Shown piece after piece: positions 1 through 10,076 of a DNA stretch of 64,000 nucleotides. The first letter of the stretch is position 1; each line of letters begins with the position of its first letter. Origin of the DNA: Larkinella soli (GTDB taxonomy: Bacteria; Bacteroidota; Bacteroidia; Cytophagales; Spirosomataceae); the NCBI RefSeq assembly GCF_003703975.1, contig NZ_QTJY01000002.1:310001-374000 (forward strand). The letters are read 5' to 3'. A program made the position numbers and the translations under genes. The notes below the pieces were generated by a model. The model was given only the letters and a program-made list of their open reading frames with translations, ran no database searches and was not told the origin of the DNA.

Positions 1-1
1 A

Positions 2-451
2 CGCACGGAAACGCTGGAGAAAATGAGCCGCCAGCGCTGGGCGGATGCCGAAAAGGGCCGACCGGCTCCTTCCACCAACAATCTTCCCGAAAAGTTGCAG
101 GGCAATGAACCCGCCTTTGTAGCGGACTACTTCAATTATTACAAAACGCCCCGCGGTTTTCATGCCGGCTCGATCAATTCCAATGGAGCCTGGACGGCGA
201 CCAGTGCGCTTTCGTTCATGAATATGCCGCTGCTGACCTACATCCGGGAAATCGCACCCCGGCCGGTGTTGCTGATTGCCGGAGAAAAAGCCCACTCCCG
301 TTATTTCAGCGAGGATGCCTACCAGGCTGCCGCCGAACCGAAGGAGCTGGTGATCATTCCGAATGCCACCCACGTCGACTTGTATGACCGGCTGAATGTG
401 ATTCCATTCGGTAAGCTGGAGGCCTTTTTCAGGAAGAATCTGGTTTACTGA
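2..451 (+). CDS. Alpha/beta hydrolase, C-terminal part (cut by window edge)
   Basis: The reading frame is already open at base 2, so the annotated ATG at 23 is probably internal and the gene begins before the window. The visible 149 residues resemble the C-terminal half of dienelactone-hydrolase-like or acetyl-xylan-esterase-like alpha/beta hydrolases. A strand with RPVLLIAGEKAHSR is the usual position of the acidic catalytic residue or its loop. NATHVDLYDR near the end carries the expected catalytic histidine. The nucleophile elbow lies upstream and cannot be seen, so the substrate is unknown. The gene precedes a sugar acetyltransferase on the same strand with an 81-base gap. Confidence 0.7.
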   Translation, partial: RTETLEKMSRQRWADAEKGRPAPSTNNLPEKLQGNEPAFVADYFNYYKTPRGFHAGSINSNGAWTATSALSFMNMPLLTYIREIAPRPVLLIAGEKAHSRYFSEDAYQAAAEPKELVIIPNATHVDLYDRLNVIPFGKLEAFFRKNLVY

Positions 452-532
452 GGGACAGACCCCGGCGAGGCTTCCGATCAGCTTCCTGCAGGGGTATGAT
501 CAAATGGATGGAGTTGATTTGGTACTGAAGTT

Positions 533-1108
533 ATGACTTACGAACAGGGAAGCAGCGATATCTTCCGCCGGTTGCGAGCGGGTGAGCCGCTCCGAAGGGA
601 TGACCCCGAATATGAGCGGTTTGGTGAGGTCGTCGCACGAACCATCCGGCTATGCGTCGAGATGAATGCCGCCGCTACCGACGTGAACGAGGTACGGAAA
701 CGGCTGAGCGAGATCATCGGAACCGAAGTGGATCCGTCGACGACGGTCTTTCCGCCGTTTCACACCAATTTCGGCCGGTTCATTTCACTCGGGAAGAACA
801 TCTTCATCAACCACGCCTGCTCCTTTCTGGATATCGGCGGCATTACGATCGGAGACGATGTGCAGATCGGCCCGCGGGTCAATCTGACCTCCGAAAATCA
901 CCCAACCGATCCCGCCGACCGAAAAACGCTCCTGCTGGGGGCCATCGTAATCAAACGGAATGCCTGGATCGGTGCCGGCGCCACCATTCTGCCGGGCGTA
1001 ACGGTAGGCGAAAACGCCATCGTAGCCGCCGGTGCGGTGGTGAGTCGGGATGTGCCGCCGAATACGGTCGTCGCCGGCATCCCCGCAAAAATTGTAAAGA
1101 CCCTGTGA
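533..1108 (+). CDS. Sugar O-acetyltransferase (maltose/galactoside acetyltransferase family)
   Basis: A 191-residue protein of about the usual length for the Maa/LacA/NodL family, which transfers acetyl from acetyl-CoA to a sugar hydroxyl in the cytosol. The N-terminal part is helical (the Mac domain that covers the sugar). From about residue 70 it shows the hexapeptide-repeat pattern of a left-handed beta helix, for example INHACSFLDIGGITIGDDVQ and the terminal GENAIVAAGAVVSRDVPP. The histidine in TSENHPTDPADRK matches the catalytic histidine of the family. The start ATG at 533 is the first in frame after the preceding gene. The in-frame substrate specificity cannot be read from sequence. 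The cupin gene follows after 31 bases, so the two may be cotranscribed. Confidence 0.88.
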   Translation: MTYEQGSSDIFRRLRAGEPLRRDDPEYERFGEVVARTIRLCVEMNAAATDVNEVRKRLSEIIGTEVDPSTTVFPPFHTNFGRFISLGKNIFINHACSFLDIGGITIGDDVQIGPRVNLTSENHPTDPADRKTLLLGAIVIKRNAWIGAGATILPGVTVGENAIVAAGAVVSRDVPPNTVVAGIPAKIVKTL

Positions 1109-1139
1109 ACTGAACCAAACAGCGGCCAATCGAAGAAAC

Positions 1140-1682
1140 ATGAAATCATCCGCCTTCCACTGCGAACCCGTCGATGCGGGCCGCCCGCCATCGGCCCGGC
1201 CGTTGCGTCTTCTCATCGTTTCCGGCTGCCTGTTTCTGGCGGCCTGCATCGGCTCGACGGCTCCGGCCCTCGGCCAGAGCGCCCGGCCCGGAACGGCTCC
1301 TAAAGGGGCCAACCGCGGCCCCGCCGACAACTTTACCGGGGTGGTCTGGGTAAAACCGCTGGTACCGCCCGGCAGCCGGACCGACTGCATCGTCAGCGAA
1401 GTCACTTTTGAAGCCAAAGGCCGAACCGTCTGGCACAAACACCCAAACGGCCAGATTCTGGTGGTTACGCAGGGCACCGGCTATTATCAGGAAAAAGGAA
1501 AACCGATCCGGATCATCCGGCAGGGCGAATCCGTCGATATCGCCCCCCAGGTGGTACACTGGCACGGGGCCGGCCCGAACGGTCGGTTGACCCACATCGC
1601 CATCATTCCGAACGTCAGCAGGGGCGGAGCCGTCAACTGGATGCAGCCCGTGACGGATCAGGAATATGGACAGGCGAAATGA
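1140..1682 (+). CDS. Cupin-domain protein, probable lipoprotein
   Basis: A 180-residue protein with a hydrophobic N-terminal segment ending in LFLAACIGS, a plausible lipobox with cysteine near residue 38. The mature part is a single small cupin barrel (about residues 60-165). The first metal-binding motif is visible in VWHKHPNGQILVV and the second in VVHWHGAGPNGRLTHI. This resembles the cupins found with carboxymuconolactone-decarboxylase-like proteins, usually of unknown reaction. The precursor has an unusually long basic, proline-rich stretch before the hydrophobic segment, so the true start could be a non-ATG codon further in. The location is inferred to be the periplasm or a membrane-anchored site. 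Confidence 0.8.
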   Translation: MKSSAFHCEPVDAGRPPSARPLRLLIVSGCLFLAACIGSTAPALGQSARPGTAPKGANRGPADNFTGVVWVKPLVPPGSRTDCIVSEVTFEAKGRTVWHKHPNGQILVVTQGTGYYQEKGKPIRIIRQGESVDIAPQVVHWHGAGPNGRLTHIAIIPNVSRGGAVNWMQPVTDQEYGQAK

Positions 1683-1838
1683 TCTGCCCATTTTTAAGTC
1701 CGCATTCTCACTGAAATCCTGTTTTATCTCTTATTTCGGGTCCGTGGCATAAGAATTGTACTCCATCACGAACCGCCGGACAAAGGCCGAATCCTTGCGT
1801 CCGTCGGGTTCCGGCTCAATCCTACTCACGTTCCAGGA

Positions 1839-4800
1839 ATGAAAAATATCATAGGGCTTTTCATAGCCCTGCACCTGTTTCCGTTTTTTCGCACTGCAGC
1901 GCAGGTCGCTCCCCCTCACTTTAAGCATATTTCCGCCAACGAAGGGCTTTCCCAAACCAACGTCACCTGTATCCTTCAGGACAGAAAAGGATTCATGTGG
2001 TTCGGTACGCAGGACGGACTGAACCGCTACGACGGCTATACCTTTCAGATTTTCCAGAACGATCTCCGGAATCCGGCCAGCCTGAGCGGCAATTACGTCA
2101 TGTGTCTGTTCGAAGACCGGAAAGGCCGGCTCTGGGTCGGCACCGACGGGGGGAGCCTCTGCCTACTGAATACGAAAACCGGCACCTTCACCGCCTACAA
2201 AAGCTCCATCAGCGACACCAACAGCCCCAGTAACGACCGCATCTCGGCCATCACCCAGGACCGGCAGGGCTACCTCTGGATCGCCACCGACGGCGGTCTC
2301 GACCGGTTCGACCCCGAAACGAAAAGGTTTATCCGGTATCAGCACCGGGATGGCGCCCCCGGCAGCCTGAGCCATAATCTGGTCTACGACGTACTGATCG
2401 ACCGGCAGGGTACCCTCTGGGCCGCGACGTACGGTGGAGGACTCGACCGGTTCGAGCCGACCTCCCGCACCTTCCGGCATTTTCGGCACGAGCCGTCCGA
2501 ACCGGCCTCCCTTAGTCATAACTCCCTGAGAAAACTGTTCGAAGATTCCAAAGGCCGGCTCTGGATCGCCACGGAAGGGGGCGGCCTGAACCGACTGAAC
2601 CCGGACGGAAAAACGTTTACCCGGTTTCAGCACGACCCGGCCCGGGCCGGATCCATTGCCAGCAACGACGTCAATACCCTTCAGGAAGACAGCCACGGCA
2701 ACCTGTGGGTGGGCACCGAAAACAACGGCATCAGCATCCTGAACCCGGCCCGAACCGTCTTTACCCATTACCCCTACGACGAGAATGATTCCGAAGGAAT
2801 CAGCAACGGTTCGATCTACTCCTTCTGCCGGGACCGCAGCGGTAATATGTGGATCGGGACCTACAGCGGAGGCATCAACTTCCTGAACCACCTGCCCCCC
2901 CAATTCAACCTGTACCGGAAATCGCTGTTGAGGCCCAACACCCTTTCCACCAATAACGTCACGGCTTTCGTGAAAGACCGTCAGGGGGACCTCTGGATCG
3001 GCACCGACGGGGGCGGCCTGAACGTATATCGGCCGGCCGCCAACCGCTACGACTATTTCCGGCACCGGCCTTCCGACGCGGGCAGCCTGCCCAGCGATTT
3101 CATTATGAGCCTGTTCCGGGACAGCGACGAAGACCTGTGGATCGGAACATACAAAGGCGGCCTCGGCCTCCTGAAGAAAGGCGCGAAAACCTTCCGGAAC
3201 TTCACCACCGGGAAGGGAGAGAAAGGACTCAGCCAGGAATCCGTCACCACCGTCACGGAGGGCAAAAAAGGGGAAATCTGGATCGGCACCATGGGGGGCG
3301 GCATCAGCCGGTACGACAAGAAAACCGGTACCTTCACGCATTACCGCCCGAGCGCCGACAAGCCTGACAGCCTCAACCAGGGATACATCGGCGCCCTGAT
3401 GTTCGACCGCCAGGGCCGGCTCTGGATCGCCACCGAAGGAACCGGCCTTATTCTTTTTACCCCGCAAACCGGCAAATTCCGCACATTCAACCATGACCCG
3501 GCGGTGCCGTCGAGCCTCAGCCATAGCCTGGTCAACTGCCTCTTCGAGGATGAGCGGGGTCAAATCTGGGCCGGAACCTACGAAGGACTGAACCGCTTCA
3601 ACCCCAGAACCGGTACGTTCGTCGCCTTCCGGGAAGCGGCCGGGCTGGGTAATAAGGTCATTCAGGCCATCAGCAGCGACCGGCACGGCCACCTCTGGGT
3701 CAGCACCAATAAAGGCATCTCCCGATTCGACACCCGCACCAACCGGTTTCAGAATTTCGACGTAGGCGACGGCTCCCGGAAAATTTCCTTCAACCGGTGT
3801 TCGGTTTTCAGGGATGCCGACGGAATGCTCTACTTCGGGAGCCAGAACGGCTTCACTTTCTTCCGTCCCGACCGGCTGAAGGAAAACACCTATGTCCCTC
3901 CGGTATATATCACAGGTTTCCAGGTCTTTAACCGGCCGGTAGTGACCGGAGGGGCGGACTCCCTGCTCCGGGAAAGCATTTCAGAAACCAGACAAATCAC
4001 GCTCTCCTACCGCGAGTCGGTCTTTTCGTTCGAGTTTGCGGCCCTCAACTATTCGCTGCCGGAAGAAAACCAGTACGCCTATAAACTGGAGGGTTTCGAT
4101 CAGGGCTGGATTTTCGCCGGCAACCGGCGGACGGCCACCTACACCAACCTCGACCCGGGCACGTATGTCTTCCGGGTCAAAGGTTCCAACAACGACGGCG
4201 TCTGGAATCAGACCGGAACCGCCGTTACCCTGATCATCACTCCGCCCTTCTGGCAGACCTGGTGGTTCCGAACGCTGGCGGCCGTCCTGGTTCTGGGGGC
4301 GGCCTACTCGTTTTACAGAGGCCGGATCAACCGGATCAACGCCCAGAAGCTGGAATTGCAGCGCCAGGTGGAAATCCGGACCAGCGAGGTAACCCAGCAG
4401 AAGGAGGAACTGATGGCCCTGAACGAAGAACTCAACCGCCAGCGCGAACAGGAAGAACAGGCCCGGAAAGAGGCCGAACAGGCCAACCAGGCCAAGAGCG
4501 TCTTTCTGGCGACCATGAGCCACGAGATCCGTACGCCGATGAACGGCGTAATCGGGATGGCCTCCCTCCTGGGCGAAACCTCCCTGACCGAAGAACAGTA
4601 CGAATACGTCGACGCCATCCGAAGCAGCGGAGAAAGCCTGCTGGGCGTCATCAACGACATCCTCGACTTCTCCAAGATCGAGTCCGGGAAGCTGGAAATC
4701 GAACACGAGGACGTCAACCTGCGGCAGTGTATCGAAGAGGTGCTGGATATGTTCTCGGCCAAAGCCGCCCTGACCGGCCTCGACCTGGTGTACCAGATCG

Positions 4801-6023
4801 ATTATCAGGTGCCGCTGCACATTCTCGGAGACAGCCTGCGCATCAAGCAGGTACTGATCAACCTCGTCGGAAATGCCATCAAGTTCACGGAAAAGGGCGA
4901 AATCTACGTGGGCGTCCACGTGGGGCCGCAGATGGACGGGAAGCCCCTGTCGCTGGAGTTCGAAGTGCGGGATACCGGCATCGGCATTCCGGCCGAAAAG
5001 CTGGAGCGCCTGTTCAAGGCCTTCTCGCAGGTCGACTCCTCCACTACGCGCCGGTATGGCGGCACGGGGCTCGGCCTTGCCATCAGCGACCGGCTGGTCA
5101 CGCTCATGGGCGGAGCGATGCGGGTGGAAAGCGAACCCGGCACCGGATCGACGTTCTTTTTCACCCTGACGACCGAGGTGAGCCGTCAGAACAAACGGCA
5201 GTATATTCTCTGCAACCAGGCCGGGAATGAAGGCAAGCAGGTGCTGATCGTCGACGACAACCAGACAAACCTGACCATTCTGAAAAGCCAGCTCGAACAG
5301 TGGAAACTGGTGCCCACCCTGGCCGCTTCGGGCCGTCAGGCTCTCGACATTCTCCAGACGAAACCCGGCTTCGATCTGGTCATCACCGACATGCAGATGC
5401 CGGGCATGGACGGCATCGAACTGGCCCGAACGATCCGGAAACTCCATCCGGCCCTGCCCATCATTCTGCTCAGTTCCATCGGGGATGAGAGCCATAAGAA
5501 CAATCCCGGCCTGTTCTCCGCCCTCCTGACCAAACCCGTCAAACAGCAGCAGCTTTGCCGTCAGGTGCAGCAGGTGCTCAAAAGCCAGCCCGAATCCGCC
5601 CCGCAGCCGGCCGCCGTGGCACGCCAGCAGCTGCTGACGGAGGAATTCGCCCGGCATTTTCCGCTACAGATCCTGCTGGCCGAAGACAACCCGCTCAACC
5701 AGAAGCTGGCCATCCGCATCCTGAACAAGCTGGGGTATGACCCGAAGCTGGCGCAGAACGGCCGTCAGGTACTCGAACAGCTGGTAACCCAGTCGTTCGA
5801 CCTGATTCTGATGGATGTCCATATGCCGGAGATGGACGGGCTGGAAGCCACCCGGCTGATCCGGAAAGCCCGGGCCGCCCAGCCCCGGATCATCGCCATG
5901 ACGGCCGGCGTCATGCAGGAAGACCGGGATGCCTGCTTCCAGGCCGGGATGGACGACTACATCACCAAACCGGTGAATATTCAGGAACTCATGGGGAAAC
6001 TTGAAAAGCTGTCCGGCCGCTGA
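1839..6023 (+). CDS. Hybrid two-component sensor kinase with beta-propeller sensor and two receiver domains
   Basis: A 1394-residue protein. Order: signal/anchor at the N-terminus; about twelve or more regulator-propeller repeats with the LWIGT(D/E)GGGL-type motif (residues about 25-690); a Y_Y_Y domain (about 720-790); a transmembrane helix (about 808-825); a coiled coil rich in Q and E; a HisKA domain with H-box [11 protein letters not shown] (His895); a HATPase_c domain with DTGIGIP and GTGLGLAI; a receiver domain with acceptor Asp1184 ([11 protein letters not shown]); and a second receiver with Asp1326 ([11 protein letters not shown]). The periplasmic propeller would sense a ligand and drive phosphorelay in the cytosol. 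Classical Bacteroidetes HTCS proteins end in an AraC-type DNA-binding domain. This one does not, so its output must pass to a separate protein. No SusCD genes lie beside it. Confidence 0.95.
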   Translation: MKNIIGLFIALHLFPFFRTAAQVAPPHFKHISANEGLSQTNVTCILQDRKGFMWFGTQDGLNRYDGYTFQIFQNDLRNPASLSGNYVMCLFEDRKGRLWVGTDGGSLCLLNTKTGTFTAYKSSISDTNSPSNDRISAITQDRQGYLWIATDGGLDRFDPETKRFIRYQHRDGAPGSLSHNLVYDVLIDRQGTLWAATYGGGLDRFEPTSRTFRHFRHEPSEPASLSHNSLRKLFEDSKGRLWIATEGGGLNRLNPDGKTFTRFQHDPARAGSIASNDVNTLQEDSHGNLWVGTENNGISILNPARTVFTHYPYDENDSEGISNGSIYSFCRDRSGNMWIGTYSGGINFLNHLPPQFNLYRKSLLRPNTLSTNNVTAFVKDRQGDLWIGTDGGGLNVYRPAANRYDYFRHRPSDAGSLPSDFIMSLFRDSDEDLWIGTYKGGLGLLKKGAKTFRNFTTGKGEKGLSQESVTTVTEGKKGEIWIGTMGGGISRYDKKTGTFTHYRPSADKPDSLNQGYIGALMFDRQGRLWIATEGTGLILFTPQTGKFRTFNHDPAVPSSLSHSLVNCLFEDERGQIWAGTYEGLNRFNPRTGTFVAFREAAGLGNKVIQAISSDRHGHLWVSTNKGISRFDTRTNRFQNFDVGDGSRKISFNRCSVFRDADGMLYFGSQNGFTFFRPDRLKENTYVPPVYITGFQVFNRPVVTGGADSLLRESISETRQITLSYRESVFSFEFAALNYSLPEENQYAYKLEGFDQGWIFAGNRRTATYTNLDPGTYVFRVKGSNNDGVWNQTGTAVTLIITPPFWQTWWFRTLAAVLVLGAAYSFYRGRINRINAQKLELQRQVEIRTSEVTQQKEELMALNEELNRQREQEEQARKEAEQANQAKSVFLATMSHEIRTPMNGVIGMASLLGETSLTEEQYEYVDAIRSSGESLLGVINDILDFSKIESGKLEIEHEDVNLRQCIEEVLDMFSAKAALTGLDLVYQIDYQVPLHILGDSLRIKQVLINLVGNAIKFTEKGEIYVGVHVGPQMDGKPLSLEFEVRDTGIGIPAEKLERLFKAFSQVDSSTTRRYGGTGLGLAISDRLVTLMGGAMRVESEPGTGSTFFFTLTTEVSRQNKRQYILCNQAGNEGKQVLIVDDNQTNLTILKSQLEQWKLVPTLAASGRQALDILQTKPGFDLVITDMQMPGMDGIELARTIRKLHPALPIILLSSIGDESHKNNPGLFSALLTKPVKQQQLCRQVQQVLKSQPESAPQPAAVARQQLLTEEFARHFPLQILLAEDNPLNQKLAIRILNKLGYDPKLAQNGRQVLEQLVTQSFDLILMDVHMPEMDGLEATRLIRKARAAQPRIIAMTAGVMQEDRDACFQAGMDDYITKPVNIQELMGKLEKLSGR

Positions 6024-6036
6024 GCCGGGCGGCCCT

Positions 6037-6348
6037 TTACTCCGAAGAAGCTCCGGCCGGGCGCTTCCGGTACAGCCTCGGCATCGCCCGAAGGGATTCG
6101 ATCCGGTCGAGCAGCACCTGTCCGCCGATTTCCTCCAGCCGGCCGGTCCGGTAGGGGAACCGGAAGAAAAACCGGAACGTCCGGACTTGCGGGCGCCGGA
6201 TGGTGAACAGCAGAACCGGCCGGGCCGGCGTCGGCAGCGGGTCTTTCAGCCAGACGGAACGGATCGGTTCGTCCTCTCCTTTCAGATGGAGTATGAAAGG
6301 GCCGTACCCGTCCTCCAATTCCAGCATCCTGAATTCTTCGATCGTCAT
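6037..6348 (-). CDS. Hypothetical protein, 103 residues
   Basis: A small minus-strand reading frame lying tail to tail with the hybrid kinase (13-base gap) and starting at an ATG just beyond a strong bidirectional terminator. The translation has a plausible amino-acid mix: an acidic N-terminal third with hydrophobic core residues (MTIEEFRMLELEDGYG), a central stretch of alternating residues typical of beta strands, and a basic C-terminus rich in R. No signal peptide, membrane helix or recognised motif. An opposing plus-strand frame of similar length exists, but its composition (R, P and G rich) looks like a shadow. I do not recognise the family. Confidence 0.5.
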   Translation of the reverse strand: MTIEEFRMLELEDGYGPFILHLKGEDEPIRSVWLKDPLPTPARPVLLFTIRRPQVRTFRFFFRFPYRTGRLEEIGGQVLLDRIESLRAMPRLYRKRPAGASSE

Positions 6349-6380
6349 CTTCTGAACGGCTTTTCAGGTAAAAGTTAAGT

Positions 6381-6419
6381 AAAAAGAAAGGTCGCAGCCG
6401 GGCTGCGACCTTTCTTTTT
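6381..6419. terminator. Perfect 18-bp inverted repeat, bidirectional intrinsic terminator
   Basis: Arms at 6381-6398 and 6402-6419 are exact reverse complements, separated by three bases (CGG). The inner part is GC-rich (GGTCGCAGC) and the outer part A/T-rich, giving a T run on either strand. It lies directly downstream of the minus-strand gene ending at 6437, for which it is a strong terminator. It could also end plus-strand readthrough from the hybrid kinase. Confidence 0.9.
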
Positions 6420-6436
6420 AACGGTAAGCTTTTCCT

Positions 6437-7063
6437 TCAGGACACGGAAGCCGATCGGACCGGATACAGGGCCCTCATCTCCTGTTCGTCGAACGCCCCA
6501 TCGATGGAGAGGTCATAATCGCACACGTTGGTTACCAAACCCGTCTGAACCAGGTGAATCGTCAGGGCCTTGTCGGCCATGTCGGTGAACACGAATTTCA
6601 CCGACTCTCCGATGGTATCCTCGCCTTTTTCGATGGACTTCCGTTTTTCGTTGAAGATCGAACCGTTGGAATATTTGGCGCAGACGGCGATGTCGGCTCC
6701 TGCCTTGCCCCCGGTTTTTTTGATCGTCACGGTGACTTTATCGAAGGGCGACGAAACGACGACGAACGTGCGCTCCAGCTTCAGAACGCCCGTCACTCGT
6801 TTGGTCGGGATGATCTGATGGCGCGGTCCGATCTTTCCTTTCCCTTCGCCGACCACCACCCCGTACGATTTCAGCAGGCTGGTTTGCAGGTCGATGGCCT
6901 GATCGATCAGGTTGTCGAGCGCTTTCTCCGCACCCGAACTTCCGGGCAGGATGGTGGTGACAAACACTTTGGCGGCTTCTTTCCGAAATTCCTGGTAGTC
7001 GTCGACGAATTTCGAGAATACTTCCACTAACCCGGAGGTCAGACTTTGGCAACTGGCTTTCAT
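6437..7063 (-). CDS. Hypothetical protein, 208 residues
   Basis: No recognised family. The ATG at 7063 opens a protein without an obvious signal peptide. Residues about 1-75 are predicted helical (FSKFVDDYQEFRKEAAKVF, then EKALDNLIDQAIDLQTSLLK). From about residue 95 on, alternating hydrophobic residues suggest a beta-rich domain (RTFVVVSSPFDKVTVTIKK). Two cysteines occur in the C-terminal half (IAVCAKYSNG and TNVCDYDLS) besides one near the start. The gene is monocistronic, with its own terminator at 6381-6419 and a 156-base gap from the LytTR regulator. Its GC content looks slightly lower than that of its neighbours. The composition and clean boundaries support a real gene. Confidence 0.75.
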   Translation of the reverse strand: MKASCQSLTSGLVEVFSKFVDDYQEFRKEAAKVFVTTILPGSSGAEKALDNLIDQAIDLQTSLLKSYGVVVGEGKGKIGPRHQIIPTKRVTGVLKLERTFVVVSSPFDKVTVTIKKTGGKAGADIAVCAKYSNGSIFNEKRKSIEKGEDTIGESVKFVFTDMADKALTIHLVQTGLVTNVCDYDLSIDGAFDEQEMRALYPVRSASVS

Positions 7064-7219
7064 TGGTGTGAAGATTTAAGGTGAAACCATGGGTTTTAAC
7101 GGAGGAAAGTTCGGAAGGCACGGCCGGTTTCGGAACCGCCCATATGCCGGCGGCCGGCCGGAATTCGTATCTGGCGGGAAAGGCCGGTAAGTGGAGAGAA
7201 TCGATCCCCGGAAACGGAG

Positions 7220-7969
7220 TCAGATCCGGTGAAGCAACTGGAGAAATTCGTCTTTTTTGCGCCGGGAAATATCGACATGGTAGCCGTCCGTCAGCAGGAC
7301 GTAACCGCCGTCTCCCCTAACGTATTTCTGGATATGCCGCATGCTGATGAGGGCGGAATGATGCACCCGGCAGAAGTCCGGCTCGCAAAGCAGGGATTCG
7401 AAGTCCTTCAGGTTCCGGGAAACCAGTTTTTTTCGGTTGTTCTTCAGATACAGCAGCGTATAGTTGCCCTCCGCCCGGCAGAAAATGATGTCGTCGGTTT
7501 CGAAAAATTCAATGCCCTCCAGCGTCGGAACCGCCAGCTTCTCGATGCGTCGCGACCGGTACTGCATGTTGTTCAGGACCGACTGGTAGCGGTGGGCGCT
7601 GCCCGGCCCCAGCCGCCGTTCCTCCACCCTTCGGACAGCCTCCAGCAGATCGTCGACGTCGATGGGTTTCAGCAGGTAGTCGAGCGCACTGAACCGGATG
7701 GCCCGGATGGCATACCGGTCATGGGCGGTTACAAAAATCACCTCGAAGTCGACAGGCGCCACCTGCTGCAGCAGGTCAAACCCCGACAGTTGCGGCATCT
7801 GAATATCCAGAAAGACCAGATCGGGTTTCAGGGAGCGGATGGCTTCCAGGCCCTGGACGGGGTGATCGCAGACGGTGAGCAGCCGCACCTGCGGACAATA
7901 GGACTCGAGGGCCGTCCGCAGCGTCTCGCGGCCGTCGACTTCGTCGTCGATGATGAGGGCCTGAATCAT
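7220..7969 (-). CDS. LytTR-family response regulator
   Basis: A 249-residue DNA-binding response regulator of the LytR/AlgR type. The N-terminal receiver (about 1-120) has the acidic pocket in ALIIDDEVDG, the phospho-acceptor Asp55 in LVFLDIQMP, the conserved T/S in VTAHDRYA and lysine in DYLLKPIDV. A linker follows, then a LytTR DNA-binding domain (about 148-249) with GNYTLLYL, the typical FCRVHHSALISMRHI block and GGYVLLTDG. Its ATG overlaps the stop of the upstream kinase gene (ATGA, 7966-7969), so translation of the pair is coupled and the kinase is its cognate partner. Targets cannot be told from the sequence. Confidence 0.95.
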   Translation of the reverse strand: MIQALIIDDEVDGRETLRTALESYCPQVRLLTVCDHPVQGLEAIRSLKPDLVFLDIQMPQLSGFDLLQQVAPVDFEVIFVTAHDRYAIRAIRFSALDYLLKPIDVDDLLEAVRRVEERRLGPGSAHRYQSVLNNMQYRSRRIEKLAVPTLEGIEFFETDDIIFCRAEGNYTLLYLKNNRKKLVSRNLKDFESLLCEPDFCRVHHSALISMRHIQKYVRGDGGYVLLTDGYHVDISRRKKDEFLQLLHRI

Positions 7970-9960
7970 ACGGCCAGAGGAATCTGGATGTCCACGCGGG
8001 TGCCCGCCACCCGGTCCAGCGAATCCTTCAGGTCGGTGATCCGGACCAGTTGCTGCAGGCCTTCCCGGCTCAGGAGCCGAAGCCGCTCCTCCGTAATCCG
8101 CATCCCCATCGACGGCCTCCGGCCGTCACCGGTGTCTTCCAGCATCCGGGCCTTTTCCCGACCCACGCCGTTATCCTCGATGGTACAGCACAACCGGTCA
8201 TCCTGCTCCCTGACGGCAATGGTAATCCGACCCGGACCGGAGACGTCGCGGTGCATCAGCCCGTGCCAGATGGCATTTTCGACAAAAGGCTGAAGAATCA
8301 TCGACGGCAGGTAGGTCTGCTCCGGCTCGATGCCGGTGTCGACCTCGATGCGGAAATCGATCTTTCCCCTGAACCGCAGTTCTTCCAGCCGGATATACGA
8401 CTCCAGCAGGGCCAGTTCATTTTCCAGCGACACGGTCGTCGTTTCCGTATTTTCCAGAATCCGCCGGATGAGCTTCGAGAATCTGACCAGATACCGGGAT
8501 GCGTTTTCGGTATCGCCCTGCAGGACCATCCGGTTGATGGAGTTGAGGCAGTTGAACAGGAAGTGCGGATTGATCTGGGCCCGCAGGGCTTTCATTTCCA
8601 GCTCACTGAGCCGGCTTTGAAACTGCGCCTGCCGGATCTCGTCGTTCTTGACGGCCAGGATCCTCTGGTTGCGCAAGCGCTGCCGGTAGATATACACCAC
8701 CAGAACCGCCAGAAGGCCGGTGATTGCCAGACCCGCCAGAGCCGCTTTCCGGAGCAGGCTCTGCCGCTCGGCTTCCTTCTTCTGGATTTCCTTCTCCCTG
8801 GCCAGCAGGGCGATGCGCCGGTCTTTCTCGCCGGTTTCGTACCGGACCTGAAGTTCGTTCAACTGCCGGGTGGTTTCCTCATTGAGCAGGCTGTCCTGGA
8901 GGGCGGCATACCGCCGGTGGAAGGCATAGGCGCGGGCGTAGTCGTTCCGCTCCGCATACAGTTCCGAAAGGCGGGCATAGGTGTCGCGCATCAGCGGTCT
9001 TGCCTTCGTTTCCGTCGACAGCCGGAGGGCCCGATCCAGAAACCGCCGGGCAAGGTCGTCGTTTTTCAGCAGCAGGTAAGTGTAGCCGACGTGGTACAGG
9101 CTGACGGCCTGTTCGTTTTTCTGCGGGATACGGAGTCGTTTCTCCAGCGCCTGCCGGTGAACCACCAGCGCACTGTCGGGCCGGTGCAGGTGGTTCAGCA
9201 TGATGCCGATGCTGCACAGGTCGGTGGCAACGCCCCAGTCGTTGCCCAGCGCCTGGTCGAGCTGCAGGGCTTGCTGAAACAGCAGCCGGGCGTGGTCGTA
9301 GCGCCGGGTCGCCACGTAGACGTTGGCGAGGTTGACCCGCACGTCCACCTGGTATGTTTTGTTGTCGAGACGGTCGAAGAGGGCGCGGGCCTTTTCGTAG
9401 GCGCGGATGGCTTCCGGGTAGTTGCCCCGGTTTTCAAACTGAATGCCGATGGCCATCGTGACCGCACCGACCCCCTTGCGGTTGCCGAGTTTTTCGTAGA
9501 TCGGCAACAGGCGGTAATAGGTCGCCAGCGCCTGGTCGTAGGCGCCCTGAATGCTCTGGATTACCGCCATCTGGTACAACCCCCGCCCCATGGCCGACGA
9601 GTCGCCGACGGCGGTCTGGTAGTTGACATACCGCCGGAAATGCAGGAGGGCGCGGGCGTAGTCACCGGCGTAGCGGGCGGCCGTCCCATAATAAAACCCG
9701 GCTTCGGCCCGACCGCTTTCGCTGCCCAGCTCGTCGGCCAGCCGCCGGATGCTGTCGGCATACTGCCGCGCCCGGTCGGGATGCATCCGGGAAACCGCAT
9801 AGGCCCAGCTGAGGTCGGCAAAAAGCTTGATCTTCTGTTCGCTCCGGGGCGTTCGCGGAAGCAACCTTTCCAGACTGTCGATCTCCGACCCGGCCTGTCC
9901 GACGGCGGAAACCGGCATGAAAAAGAGATAAGCAATAAAGGATAAAACCGTCGTTTTCAT
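7966..9960 (-). CDS. TPR-containing sensor histidine kinase (LytS-like, His_kinase family)
   Basis: A 664-residue kinase starting at the ATG at 9960 (a GTG one codon earlier is less likely). A signal peptide is followed by a periplasmic array of tetratricopeptide repeats (about 25-380) with repeated YYRLLPIYEKLGNRKG-like and ALAT/ARALF helices. A coiled coil and a transmembrane helix come next (about 395-420, ALAGLAITGLLAVLVVYIY). The cytosolic part has the His_kinase motif QINPHFLFNCLNSI (His467) and a HATPase domain with LQPFVENAIWHGL and IEDNGVGR. This is the standard 7TMR/TPR-LytS arrangement paired with LytTR regulators in Bacteroidetes. TPRs probably sense a protein or peptide ligand outside the inner membrane. 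The ligand is unknown. Confidence 0.94.
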   Translation of the reverse strand: MKTTVLSFIAYLFFMPVSAVGQAGSEIDSLERLLPRTPRSEQKIKLFADLSWAYAVSRMHPDRARQYADSIRRLADELGSESGRAEAGFYYGTAARYAGDYARALLHFRRYVNYQTAVGDSSAMGRGLYQMAVIQSIQGAYDQALATYYRLLPIYEKLGNRKGVGAVTMAIGIQFENRGNYPEAIRAYEKARALFDRLDNKTYQVDVRVNLANVYVATRRYDHARLLFQQALQLDQALGNDWGVATDLCSIGIMLNHLHRPDSALVVHRQALEKRLRIPQKNEQAVSLYHVGYTYLLLKNDDLARRFLDRALRLSTETKARPLMRDTYARLSELYAERNDYARAYAFHRRYAALQDSLLNEETTRQLNELQVRYETGEKDRRIALLAREKEIQKKEAERQSLLRKAALAGLAITGLLAVLVVYIYRQRLRNQRILAVKNDEIRQAQFQSRLSELEMKALRAQINPHFLFNCLNSINRMVLQGDTENASRYLVRFSKLIRRILENTETTTVSLENELALLESYIRLEELRFRGKIDFRIEVDTGIEPEQTYLPSMILQPFVENAIWHGLMHRDVSGPGRITIAVREQDDRLCCTIEDNGVGREKARMLEDTGDGRRPSMGMRITEERLRLLSREGLQQLVRITDLKDSLDRVAGTRVDIQIPLAV

Positions 9961-10076
9961 CACTTTACGGGGCTTGCTACTGTACCGAATGTACGAAGAT
10001 CGGTCATCGGTCTTCCCCTTTTTTTAGGGAAAGGCAAGCTGTTGATTCTCTTATTTACCGGACGGCCCCCGGCTTT

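Noticed and set aside
514-521. Candidate promoter TTGATTTG upstream of the sugar acetyltransferase
   Set aside because: One mismatch to TAnnTTTG in the conserved second base and no -33 element at the right spacing.
2163-3692. A 509-codon minus-strand frame inside the hybrid kinase
   Set aside because: It mirrors the repeated propeller codons, has no start context and no homologous motifs. The plus-strand kinase is unequivocal.
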